This document shows positions 18,071 through 26,647 of a DNA stretch of 64,000 nucleotides, one piece after another; the first letter of the stretch is position 1; the number at the start of each line of letters is the position of its first letter. A program made the position numbers and the translations under genes. The notes beneath the pieces were generated by a model. It did no database searches. It was not told where the DNA came from and saw nothing but the letters and a program-made list of their open reading frames with translations. The stretch comes from Pseudomonadaceae bacterium (lineage in GTDB: Bacteria > Pseudomonadota > Gammaproteobacteria > Pseudomonadales > Azotimanducaceae). The stretch spans positions 186,001 to 250,000 of the forward strand of contig JANSXA010000003.1 in assembly GCA_024743175.1 (NCBI GenBank), read 5' to 3'.

Positions 18071-18481
18071 TTGAGTGACCTGATCAGCAGTGATGATCCG
18101 TTTGATGCAGGCGATAAACAGGCTCTGCAGGCCGTGCTGGCCTATATGATTCCTGCCGATGAAGAGCGGCCGGGTGCTGATGACCCGCTGATCATGGCGG
18201 ATATCCTGACCACTGCCCGGTCGTCGGCAGATCTGGTTAAGGCAGCGCTGGCCATATATCGCAGTACTGATCTGGTGACATTGAGTCAAACTCGGACACC
18301 AGAGGTGAATGCGCTTGTCAGCCTTGCCGTGCAGTGTTACTACCGTGACGATCGGGTGATGGCGAGCTTAGAGATGGAGCCTCGCGCACCACACCCGCAA
18401 GGGTACGAGATACCAGAAGGTGACTGGCAGTTGCTGGAACCGGTGCGTCAGAGAGGGCGCCACTATCGGGATGTGCCGTAA
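18071..18481 (+). CDS. Small subunit-like protein partnered with the GMC dehydrogenase
   Basis: A 136-residue protein starting at TTG 18071, preceded by AAGGAG nine bases away. The pattern QALLAYMIPADEE-like at residues 18-36, CYYRDDRVMASLEM near 97-110 and a GYEIPEGDW tail resembles the short proteins that follow GMC dehydrogenases and relate to gluconate 2-dehydrogenase subunit 3. No Tat signal is seen, unlike classical subunit 3. Probably needed for folding or activity of the GMC enzyme. Gene order and 19-base spacing support an operon. Confidence 0.72.
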   Translation: MSDLISSDDPFDAGDKQALQAVLAYMIPADEERPGADDPLIMADILTTARSSADLVKAALAIYRSTDLVTLSQTRTPEVNALVSLAVQCYYRDDRVMASLEMEPRAPHPQGYEIPEGDWQLLEPVRQRGRHYRDVP

Positions 18482-18496
18482 CTGAAGGCGACGTAT

Positions 18497-19504
18497 TCAG
18501 TCTGAATTAGTCAGTACCAGTTTGCCGACAATCTCTCCAGCGAGTTGTCGCTTGAGTCCGGTCTGGTATTGATTCATCGGTAACGACACCACCGCTGCAG
18601 GCTTGAGTTTGCCTTCGCTGACCCACGCCATCAGCGTCTGCATCAGCTTATGATTCAGTAGTGGGTCGCTGCGCGATGCGCCACCCCAGTCCACTCCGAC
18701 CAGTGATGACTGTTTCAGAAGGGCGAGGTTGAACGGCAGTTTGGGTATTTCGCCACTGGCAAAACCGACCACCAGATGTTTGCCGCCAGGGCTTAACGAG
18801 CGAAATGCCGGCTCCGCAACGGCGCCACCTACAGGATCATAAACCATCTGTAAGCCACTGTTTTCTGTGATTTTTTTGAGTGCTGAGCGCCAATTTTCCT
18901 GGCTGTAGTCGATGACTTCGTCTGCACCGAATTCTAACGCTGCCTGGCGCTTTTCCGCACTGGATGCCGCAGCGATAACCCGTGCACCGATGGCGCGTGC
19001 CACGCAGATGGCTGCCGAGCCAACGCCACCGGCGGCACCCAGAATCAGCACAGTGTCCTCAGCGCTTAACGCACTGCAGTGTGCAAAACCGTAAAGGGCG
19101 GTGGCGTAATTGATGAAAAACCCCGCCGCGACCTCGGTGCTCAGTTGTGAGGGGATAGCAATCAGGCTGTTTGCCGGCGCAAGCAGATAGTCTGCAAACG
19201 CACCGCTGCCGACGAGCCCCATGACGCGATCACCGGCTTTTAAACCAGTGACATCGGGACCGCATGCATCCACCTCGCCTGCAAATTCACTACCGGGAAA
19301 GTAGGGAAGCGGTGGCTTGATCTGATATTTGCCCTGGATCATTAACCCATCAACAAAGCCAACACCCGCGGCACCAATCTTCACGCGGACCTGATTGGCT
19401 TCAGGCTCCGGGCGCGGTACCTCGATGCGCTGCAACTTCTCGGGCGGCCCGAATTCAGCGCAGCAGACTGTGCGCATCACGCTCGGTTCGCCCGCTGCTG
19501 TCAT
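18497..19504 (-). CDS. NADPH:quinone reductase-like MDR oxidoreductase
   Basis: A 335-residue zinc-independent medium-chain dehydrogenase. The GroES-like domain occupies about residues 10-120 (PYFPGSEFAGEV) and the Rossmann site LGAAGGVGSAA is near 148-158. It lacks the catalytic and structural zinc cysteines, as in the quinone oxidoreductase branch. Such enzymes reduce quinones or enones with NADPH. It overlaps the upstream nitroreductase gene by four bases, so both are translated from one message. The substrate is not evident; context favours reduction of an unsaturated intermediate. Confidence 0.9.
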   Translation of the reverse strand: MTAAGEPSVMRTVCCAEFGPPEKLQRIEVPRPEPEANQVRVKIGAAGVGFVDGLMIQGKYQIKPPLPYFPGSEFAGEVDACGPDVTGLKAGDRVMGLVGSGAFADYLLAPANSLIAIPSQLSTEVAAGFFINYATALYGFAHCSALSAEDTVLILGAAGGVGSAAICVARAIGARVIAAASSAEKRQAALEFGADEVIDYSQENWRSALKKITENSGLQMVYDPVGGAVAEPAFRSLSPGGKHLVVGFASGEIPKLPFNLALLKQSSLVGVDWGGASRSDPLLNHKLMQTLMAWVSEGKLKPAAVVSLPMNQYQTGLKRQLAGEIVGKLVLTNSD

Positions 19505-20235
19505 AGTGCTTTAACACCCTTGGGTGGTCCGGCACTGGTGTGCTGGGTGCCTGGCGGATCAACAGCCCAGGCGGGTGCCTCGGCCCAGGTATCGCCAAAC
19601 ACCAGTTCCTGCATTGGCCGACGTCGTACGGGACCATGTTTGCCCTGGGGTTTGCCCAGCGTCACGGTACAGCTGATGAATACATCTTCAGGAATGCCCA
19701 GCAGTGGCTTCAGCTGGTCCTGAACCGGGCCGTGAAAACCGGTGATCACGCCGCCATAGCCCATGGCGCGGGCGGCAAGCAGCAGATTCTGTACGGCGGG
19801 ATAAATTGATGCCCCTTCCATCGGGTTAGGTTCCCGATATCGCACCAGGCACGGCAGAATCAGACAGGGGGCTTTGTACAGATTGTCCACATAAGTCTGC
19901 ATGGTCCTTGCCATACGGGACTTGGGTGAGTTCGGATCAGCGCCGCTGCCTTTGTCGTATTGATCGTTCGCGCGTTTAGCATCCCAGAATTTTATCGCGG
20001 AGTCGCCAATCAGTTTTTTCGCCTGCACCGCTTTGTCGGAATCTGTCAGTACAACAAATCGAAAGGGTTGACGGTTTGAGCCACTGGGCGCGCGGGTTGC
20101 GGTGAATAACATATCGCGCAATACATCTTCGGGTATGGGTTCATCGCGGTAGCGACGGATAGCGCGTGTACTGGCCAGGCCCTCAAGTAGCCCCACCTGA
20201 TCTGCAACAACGGGTTGTTCTGAAAGTGATGTCAT
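19501..20235 (-). CDS. Nitroreductase family protein
   Basis: An FMN-dependent oxidoreductase of about 244 residues. The family signature is clear: TRAIRRYRDEPIPEDVL at the amino end binding FMN, RAPSGSNRQPFRFVVL, and the C-terminal ARAMGYGGVITG block. Members reduce nitro groups, quinones, enones or act on halogenated phenols. I start at ATG 20235 because the first 13 residues of the longer frame (to 20274) are basic and unlike the family; the ribosome site is weak in both cases. Coupled to the downstream MDR gene by a four-base overlap, and divergent from the MDR gene at 20346. Confidence 0.9.
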   Translation of the reverse strand: MTSLSEQPVVADQVGLLEGLASTRAIRRYRDEPIPEDVLRDMLFTATRAPSGSNRQPFRFVVLTDSDKAVQAKKLIGDSAIKFWDAKRANDQYDKGSGADPNSPKSRMARTMQTYVDNLYKAPCLILPCLVRYREPNPMEGASIYPAVQNLLLAARAMGYGGVITGFHGPVQDQLKPLLGIPEDVFISCTVTLGKPQGKHGPVRRRPMQELVFGDTWAEAPAWAVDPPGTQHTSAGPPKGVKAL

Positions 20236-20345
20236 ACATACAACTTTTCGTTTCGGGTGTCTGATCCTACTCAACTGCAGTAAAGTCTCTCAAGGCTTAT
20301 CGACTAAATTCTCAAAGTCTGTGCTGATGAATGGGGAGGCAATCT

Positions 20346-21392
20346 GTGAAGGGGAGTAATAACCCGCTGTGGCGCCTGGCGCGCAAACCTGCCGGTGGCT
20401 GGCCGGTTGACGACGATTTTGCGTGGCACATCGATGAGATGCCGGACCCGGGTCCAAACCAGATGCTGACGCGCACCATCTATTTATCCCTGGATCCGTA
20501 TCAGTGGGGGCGCCGCCGTGCAGGCGTGGAAACGCCTGGTGATGTCTGTCACGGGCGGACTGTCTCCCAGGTTGTGCAAAGCCGCTTATCGGGTTACGAG
20601 GCCGGTGACTATGTATTCAACACCAATGGATGGCAGAGTTTTGGTCTTACCGGCGAAGGCATCACTACCTTCGGCTACATGTTGCCGCGGAAAATCGATC
20701 CGGCGGTGGCGCCTATTTCAACGGGTATTGGTGTTTTAGGCATGCTCGGGCTGACAGCCTATGCGGGTTTGATTGTGCAATGCCAACCGGGAGCGGGTGA
20801 AACTGTCGTGGTCTCTGCAGCCAGTGGTGGCGTTGGCCAGGTTGTTGGGCAGCTCGCCAAACTGCGCGGTGCTCGGGTGGTGGGCATCGCTGGCGCTGAG
20901 CACAAATGTAAATTTGTCACCCAGGAGCTGGGGTTTGATGCGTGTGTCAGCCACCTGTCGGAAAATCTGGCAGAAGACTTGCGAGCCGTCTGCTCCGACG
21001 GCTGCGATGTTTACTTCGAAAATGTAGGCGGTCCGGTTTATGAGGCGGTGCTACCCTGCTTGAATAAAGGCGCCCGCATCACCCTGTGTGGCTTTATTTC
21101 CCAATACGGCAATACCGATGGCTTGGATGCCAAGGCCGTCTGGCGAGCGACAGGTGCCGACGTGTTTGAACGACAGAATGTCACTGTTCACGATCTGTTC
21201 GTGGGTAACTTTGTTGAGAGCCATCAGGCCGTATTCCTGGAGGAAATGGCAGATTACGTTTCGCGCGGGCTCGTACAGTATCGTGAAGACCGCTGGCAGG
21301 GTTTGGAACAAGCGCCCACCGCATTCTCTGCAATGCTTTCCGGTGGAAATTTTGGCAAGACCATTGTTGTTGTGGGGCCAGAAGCGGTTTAA
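20346..21392 (+). CDS. NADP-dependent MDR oxidoreductase (curcumin/alkenal reductase type)
   Basis: A 348-residue medium-chain reductase of the leukotriene B4 12-hydroxydehydrogenase/CurA type. Evidence: LARKPAGGWP and MLTRTIYLSLDPYQWGR at the amino end, GMLGLTAYAGL near 135, the nucleotide site VVSAASGGVGQVVGQLAKL near 155, and CGFISQYG. These enzymes reduce alpha,beta double bonds of enones with NADPH. The frame opens at ATG 20331, but the GGGGAGG within it is the ribosome site for GTG 20346, so I use that start. Divergent from the nitroreductase pair. Confidence 0.9.
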   Translation: MKGSNNPLWRLARKPAGGWPVDDDFAWHIDEMPDPGPNQMLTRTIYLSLDPYQWGRRRAGVETPGDVCHGRTVSQVVQSRLSGYEAGDYVFNTNGWQSFGLTGEGITTFGYMLPRKIDPAVAPISTGIGVLGMLGLTAYAGLIVQCQPGAGETVVVSAASGGVGQVVGQLAKLRGARVVGIAGAEHKCKFVTQELGFDACVSHLSENLAEDLRAVCSDGCDVYFENVGGPVYEAVLPCLNKGARITLCGFISQYGNTDGLDAKAVWRATGADVFERQNVTVHDLFVGNFVESHQAVFLEEMADYVSRGLVQYREDRWQGLEQAPTAFSAMLSGGNFGKTIVVVGPEAV

Positions 21393-21427
21393 TAGAGGGC
21401 TTAGCCAGAAACGGGGTGGGGAGACTC

Positions 21428-23911
21428 ATGTTAAGGCAATACAATTCTGTCTGTTCAGACTCCGTGCGCACGCGGAGCGTGTTTGCGGCAGTTCTGTTCT
21501 TTTGTTTGATACCGCAGCCAGGTTCAGCAGCCGAGCTGGCGGATTTGGTGACTTTGCCGGCAGCTGCCGCGCATTCGATGCAGATGACACGCATCAACCC
21601 CGAAGTTACACCCATTACCATAGACGGTCATTTGCATGAGCCTGTGTGGCAGACCATACCTGTAATTGACGACTTTGTTGTGCTTGAACCGGATACGCTT
21701 GAACCCGGTGTTCACCCGACTTTCCTGCGCGTTGCCTACAGTGACAAAGGCCTTTACGTTGCAGCCGATCTGCATCAACCACAAGACACAGTGGTATTGC
21801 GTCTATCGGGACGAGATACGCGGGACAACCGCGACAGCGTCAGTGTCACAGTTGATACATCGGGTGAAGGGCGCTATGGGTTCTGGTTTGGAGTGAATCT
21901 GGGTGATTCACTGATGGATGGTACGGTGCTGCCTGAACGCAGCTTCACCAGCGACTGGGATGGGCCCTGGTATGGCCGCAGTCAGATCACCGATACCGGC
22001 TGGTCAATGGAAATGTTTATTCCCTGGGGTGTTGTGTCGATGCCGGTGGCAGGAGACGTTCGCTCCATGGGCATGTACGTATCGCGTAAGGTTGCGTACA
22101 AAGACGAACGTTGGGGTTGGCCTGCGCTGCCGCCAACACAGAGCAAATTCATGTCGTCTCTGCAGAGTATGGAGCTTAAAAATATTGAGCCCCGGCAGCA
22201 GTACAGTTTGTATCCCTTTATCTCCACCGCGTATGACAATGTTGAAAATCAGCAGCTGTATCGCGCCGGTATGGATATGTTCTGGCGTCCTTCCAGCAAT
22301 TTTCAGCTGAACGCCACCCTTAATCCTGATTTCGGCAATGTTGAATCAGACGATGTGGATATCAATCTCACTGCGACAGAAACGTTTTTTCCGGAAAAAA
22401 GACTGTTTTTTCTTGAAGGTCAGGAAATATTTGTTGCTTCTCCTCGATCTGATACGCGTGGTCGTGGGGTGGGTAATCGAGGCGCACCTTATACGATGGT
22501 CAATACGCGCCGTATTGGTGGGCGTCCAGCAGAACCGGCGCCTGGCCCAGGTGTCGAAATACCACTGCGTGAGATTGTCCAGCCTGTCGAACTGATGGGC
22601 GCCTTTAAAACCACGGGTCAGGTAGGGAATTTCCGGTATGGCGTGCTGGGTGCCTTTGAAGAAGATGTGAAGTTTGATGTCATCGATAACGGTCAGCCAA
22701 GAAATATAGAAGCACCCGGCAGTGACTACGGCATTACCCGGCTGCTTTACGAAGATACCAGCCAGCAGGGTTATAAGGCTTTTGGCGTGTTATCAACCGC
22801 GGTATTAAACGAAGACGGTGATGCAGTCGTGCATGGCGTGGATGGACACTATCTTTCTCCTAATGGCGCCGTGAAGGTAGATAGCCAGTTCATGATGTCC
22901 GACCTCGATCGCATCGAGGATAAAGGTTACGGCGGTTTTGTAGATTTTGAATTCACCTATCGGCAGGGTCTGCAGCATCGGGTGGGTATTGAATATTTTG
23001 ATGAGAACATAGACATCAATGATCTCGGATTTCTGCAACGTAACGATGAGTACAGAATCCGCAGTTCCCTGATCTGGACAACAGCCAACATGTCCTGGGC
23101 GAGAGAAAATCAGTTTGATGTGCGCGGTTTCTGGCAGAAAAGTGTTACCCAGTCCCTGCTCACCGGCGCGGGAATATTCCTGTCTGATCGCATTGCATTG
23201 AACGATCTGTCTCAGCTGGTTGCGCGCCTTAACTATTTTGCTTCCTATTATGATGATCTTAACAGTTTTGGTAACGGTACCTATCGCATAGACGACAGGG
23301 TTGAAGCAATCGTCAGTTGGGAATCAGACTCGACACAGCGTTGGAGCTATGGCGGAGAGCTTTTCTATGCACAAGAACAGGTTGGCGATGCAACCAACGG
23401 CTACGGTGCCTGGCTGACCTGGCGGCCAAGCGATCGCCTTGGTATTGATTTCAAAGTTTTCTACGACGACAGGCAGGGCTGGTTGTTACATCAGCAGGAT
23501 GATCTGTTTGCAACATTTGATGCTAAACAGTGGGTGCCTTCTGTGTCTGTGGAATATTTCTTCAGTGCACGCCAGCAGCTGCGTCTTTCGTTTCAGTACA
23601 TTGGCATCAAGGCAGCTGAGAAAGATTTTTATCGCATACCCAGTCGCCCTGACGACTTAATACCGACAACCAAGCCTACCGGTCCAGGTGCGCGTGAAAG
23701 TTACGATTTCTCTGTCTCACAATACACTCTGCAGGCACGCTACCGCTGGGAGATCGCGCCTCTGTCAGACATTTTCCTGGTCTACACCCGCCAGGCAGAT
23801 CTGCGGACTGCGCTGGATGACGAAACCTTCAGCGATCTGTTTGATAATGCCTGGCAGGATCCGTTGGCAGACGTGTTTGTACTGAAATTCCGTTATCGCT
23901 TTGGGTCGTAG
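21428..23911 (+). CDS. DUF5916/CBM9-like outer-membrane beta-barrel protein
   Basis: An 827-residue exported protein. Start is ATG 21428 after GGGTGGGGAG. A signal peptide covers about residues 1-35 (VFAAVLFFCLIPQPGSAA). Residues about 60-250 match the carbohydrate-binding family 9 domain at the head of DUF5916 proteins (TPITIDGHLHEPVW, LRVAYSDKGLYVAAD). The rest is DUF5916: NPDFGNVESDDVDINLTATETFFPEKR-type region near 300-320, then alternating aromatic strands ending in FVLKFRYRFGS, an outer-membrane barrel terminus. Function is unknown; often found near degradation genes. The MFS transporter downstream is convergent. Confidence 0.88.
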   Translation: MLRQYNSVCSDSVRTRSVFAAVLFFCLIPQPGSAAELADLVTLPAAAAHSMQMTRINPEVTPITIDGHLHEPVWQTIPVIDDFVVLEPDTLEPGVHPTFLRVAYSDKGLYVAADLHQPQDTVVLRLSGRDTRDNRDSVSVTVDTSGEGRYGFWFGVNLGDSLMDGTVLPERSFTSDWDGPWYGRSQITDTGWSMEMFIPWGVVSMPVAGDVRSMGMYVSRKVAYKDERWGWPALPPTQSKFMSSLQSMELKNIEPRQQYSLYPFISTAYDNVENQQLYRAGMDMFWRPSSNFQLNATLNPDFGNVESDDVDINLTATETFFPEKRLFFLEGQEIFVASPRSDTRGRGVGNRGAPYTMVNTRRIGGRPAEPAPGPGVEIPLREIVQPVELMGAFKTTGQVGNFRYGVLGAFEEDVKFDVIDNGQPRNIEAPGSDYGITRLLYEDTSQQGYKAFGVLSTAVLNEDGDAVVHGVDGHYLSPNGAVKVDSQFMMSDLDRIEDKGYGGFVDFEFTYRQGLQHRVGIEYFDENIDINDLGFLQRNDEYRIRSSLIWTTANMSWARENQFDVRGFWQKSVTQSLLTGAGIFLSDRIALNDLSQLVARLNYFASYYDDLNSFGNGTYRIDDRVEAIVSWESDSTQRWSYGGELFYAQEQVGDATNGYGAWLTWRPSDRLGIDFKVFYDDRQGWLLHQQDDLFATFDAKQWVPSVSVEYFFSARQQLRLSFQYIGIKAAEKDFYRIPSRPDDLIPTTKPTGPGARESYDFSVSQYTLQARYRWEIAPLSDIFLVYTRQADLRTALDDETFSDLFDNAWQDPLADVFVLKFRYRFGS

Positions 23912-23937
23912 TTGATAGAACAAAACCAGAACCGTTC

Positions 23938-25230
23938 TCAGTTCATCTCAGCGCTGCGTTGCATGTCCTGTTTTAGCGTGCGACCTGCCATCAGATAGAG
24001 CACGGCTGATACCACGTTGAACATCAGACTTAACACAAGCGCCCAGCGTAGCGAGTCTCCGCCCAGGGAAGTGGTTGCATTGAGAACGTCTGACGCGATA
24101 CCGGTGAACTGCGGTCCGAGTCCGAGACCAATAATGTTGAGAATGAAGAGCAGGATACTCGAAGCGAGTGCGCGCATGCGTAAGCCAACCAGTCCCTGAG
24201 TCAGTGCAAAAGTAGGGCCCAGATAATACGCGCCGAGGAAATAGGGTACCGCCAGTACCCACAGAGCTGCATAGGGTTCTGCATGGATGTAGACAAATGC
24301 ACTGAAGGGTACCGAAACCATGGTGGCGATGCCGGGTAACCACAGATACCAGCGTACATCCCGCTGGCTCATTTTGTCGCCGAAGTAGCCGCCCAGGAAG
24401 GTGCCGGCAATAGCAGCAAAGCCCAGATAGAACAGGGCGATACCCATTTCTCCCGTCGACAGACCGTGGCTGCGATTGAACATGGCAGGTATCCAGTAGC
24501 TGACCCCGTAGCCAACAAACGCATGTAAACTGCCCCCTAGTGCCATAAGACGAAAGCTTTTCAACGACCATAGATAGCGGAAAACTTCTTTAACAGGCGG
24601 TGCGGCGTCGCTGGACAATTCAATGCCTTCAGCAACTCCCCTGGGTGGCTCTTTCAAAGTGAATCGAACGATCAGCGACAGCATGACACCGGGAAGGCCG
24701 ACGACAAAAAATGCGGTGCGCCAGTCGAACGCTTCATTTATCCAGCCGCCACCCAGATTACCCAGCATGGTGCCGATCGGGATACCCAGCGCGTAAATTG
24801 CCAGCGCTGTTGCACGTTTGTCAGCAGGAAACATGTCCGAAATCATCGAGTGTGAGGGCGGGCTGCCACCTGCCTCACCGACGGCGACGCCAATTCGGGC
24901 AGCCAGCAGATGGAAGAAATTCTGTGCAAAACCACACAACGCTGTTGCGCCTGACCATAAAGCCAGACAAACGGCTAAGACGTTCCGGCGCGAACCACTG
25001 TCGGCCATGCGCGCAATGGGAATGCCTAACAAGGTATAGAACGTGGCAAAGGCTATGCCACCGAGAAAACCCATCATGGTGTCGTTGACACCCAGGTCCT
25101 GTTTTATCGGCTCAACCAGAATGCCCAGAATCGACCGGTCAATAAAATTGAAGACGTAGACAACCACCAGTAAACCCAGCGCGTAGGTACGATAGGCTGG
25201 CGTGAAAGCGCCTTTATCAACTTCGCTCAT
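23938..25230 (-). CDS. MFS transporter, spinster/sugar-phosphate-like
   Basis: A 430-residue 12-helix major facilitator. The opening YALGLLVVVYVFNFIDRSILGILVEPIKQDLG and GIPIARMADSGSRRNVLAV (the MFS motif A region) are typical of the spinster-like branch common in bacteria that degrade aromatics or steroids. GVAVGEAGGSPPSHSMISD is the characteristic TM5 block. It sits in the inner membrane; cargo unknown, probably an organic acid or lipid-like compound. Divergent from the beta-lactamase-like hydrolase, with a palindrome in the shared promoter region. Confidence 0.9.
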   Translation of the reverse strand: MSEVDKGAFTPAYRTYALGLLVVVYVFNFIDRSILGILVEPIKQDLGVNDTMMGFLGGIAFATFYTLLGIPIARMADSGSRRNVLAVCLALWSGATALCGFAQNFFHLLAARIGVAVGEAGGSPPSHSMISDMFPADKRATALAIYALGIPIGTMLGNLGGGWINEAFDWRTAFFVVGLPGVMLSLIVRFTLKEPPRGVAEGIELSSDAAPPVKEVFRYLWSLKSFRLMALGGSLHAFVGYGVSYWIPAMFNRSHGLSTGEMGIALFYLGFAAIAGTFLGGYFGDKMSQRDVRWYLWLPGIATMVSVPFSAFVYIHAEPYAALWVLAVPYFLGAYYLGPTFALTQGLVGLRMRALASSILLFILNIIGLGLGPQFTGIASDVLNATTSLGGDSLRWALVLSLMFNVVSAVLYLMAGRTLKQDMQRSAEMN

Positions 25231-25321
25231 GATGTTCCCCTGCTCCGATCAGCAGTGTGCCGGGCATTGGTATCTGTCTCAAGCAGGTAAGCCAGGTTTG
25301 TCATGCTGCCAGATTGCTGAT

Positions 25322-25335
25322 ATCTGTGCACAGAT
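25322..25335. promoter_or_regulatory. Perfect 14-base palindrome in divergent promoter region
   Basis: ATCTGTGCACAGAT at 25322-25335 is a perfect palindrome in the 139-base space between the MFS transporter (minus, start 25230) and the serine hydrolase (plus, start 25370). The position, about 35 bases before the hydrolase start, fits an operator that could control both genes. Confidence 0.4.
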
Positions 25336-25369
25336 CGTGGCAACATAGTGGCAGAAACAGGAGATTTTT

Positions 25370-26647
25370 ATGCTGGAAACGGTAGCACCCGAAACGGTAG
25401 GTATGAGCAGCACGCGGCTGCAGCGAGTTTCAGCCTGGCTTGAAGAGCAGGTAGAGAGTGAGCGCCTTGCCGGCTGCAGCGTTGTTGTGGGTCGGCGGGG
25501 CAAGCTTGCCTTTGCAGAAGCGACAGGGTTGGCTGACCAGAGCCAGCAGCAAACCTTTGAACTCGATACCGTGGTGCGGATGTACTCCATGAGCAAGGCG
25601 GTGACAACCGTTGCCGCCATGATGCTCTACGAACAGGGGCTGTTTCAATTAGACGACCCGGTGTCGACTTACCTTCCGGAGTTTGCATCCACACCAGTCT
25701 GGCGGGGTGGAAGCGCCGGAATAGATGATGTTGAAACCCAGCAGACACCGATGACAATCCGTCACCTGATGACGCACACGTCGGGCCTGACGTATGGCTT
25801 CATGCACACAAACGTAGTCGACAAAGCTTATCGACAGGCGCAGATCGAGTTTCCGGGGACTGCATCCACCCTGGCGGAACTCGTGCAAACGGTAGCGGCA
25901 CAACCCCTGATCTGTCAGCCGGGTAGTGGTTGGAATTACAGTGTGTCCACCGACGTGTTAGGCCGTCTGGTAGAGGTCTGGTCCGGCCTGACGCTGGATC
26001 AATTCTTCAGCCAGCACATTTTTACCCCCCTGATGATGTTCGATACCGGGTTCCACGTAAAACCTGAGAATCATCAGCGCTTTGCCGCGCTGTATGAACC
26101 CCTTTCCGGCGGAGATATGAGCAGTGTCGCGAGTACAGCAAAGAGTGACACCGGGCTCCTGCGTGGAGGATTGAAGCTCAGAGAAGGTGCAGCGGATAGC
26201 CGGTTTCTTGAACCGGCTGAACTGTTTTCCGGTGGTGGTGGCCTGGTAGGTACTATTGGCGACTATGCGCGTTTCTGTCAGATGCTGCTGAATTGCGGTG
26301 AACTGGATGGGGAGCGTCTGTTAGGTCGTAAAACGGTTGAATATATGCGTCTCAACCAACTGCCGGATAACAAAGACATGGCAGCCATGGGACAGCCGGT
26401 ATGGAGTGAAACCAGTTACGACGGTATTGGTTTCGGTCTGGGCTTTGCGGTGGTGTTAGATCCTGTAAAAGCGCACATCATTACCTCGGTAGGTGAACAC
26501 CACTGGGGTGGTGCGGCCAGCACGTTCTTCTGGCTCGATCCGGCAGAAGAACTGTTTACCGTATTCTTCACTCAGTTAATGCCGTCATCAACTTATCCCA
26601 TTCGTCGTGAATTGCGTACCCGGGTATATCAGGCGCTGGAAGACTAA
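25370..26647 (+). CDS. Serine hydrolase, beta-lactamase class C/esterase family
   Basis: A 425-residue protein of the class C beta-lactamase-like fold. The nucleophile motif SxxK is S73-M-S-K76, the second tyrosine is Y190 in WNYSVS, and a WGG block near 379-381 replaces the usual KTG. That pattern is typical of family VIII esterases and EstB-like hydrolases rather than true beta-lactamases. No signal peptide, so cytoplasmic ester hydrolysis is likely. ATG 25370 follows CAGGAGATTTTT. Its end overlaps the convergent PhyH gene by four bases. Confidence 0.9.
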   Translation: MLETVAPETVGMSSTRLQRVSAWLEEQVESERLAGCSVVVGRRGKLAFAEATGLADQSQQQTFELDTVVRMYSMSKAVTTVAAMMLYEQGLFQLDDPVSTYLPEFASTPVWRGGSAGIDDVETQQTPMTIRHLMTHTSGLTYGFMHTNVVDKAYRQAQIEFPGTASTLAELVQTVAAQPLICQPGSGWNYSVSTDVLGRLVEVWSGLTLDQFFSQHIFTPLMMFDTGFHVKPENHQRFAALYEPLSGGDMSSVASTAKSDTGLLRGGLKLREGAADSRFLEPAELFSGGGGLVGTIGDYARFCQMLLNCGELDGERLLGRKTVEYMRLNQLPDNKDMAAMGQPVWSETSYDGIGFGLGFAVVLDPVKAHIITSVGEHHWGGAASTFFWLDPAEELFTVFFTQLMPSSTYPIRRELRTRVYQALED

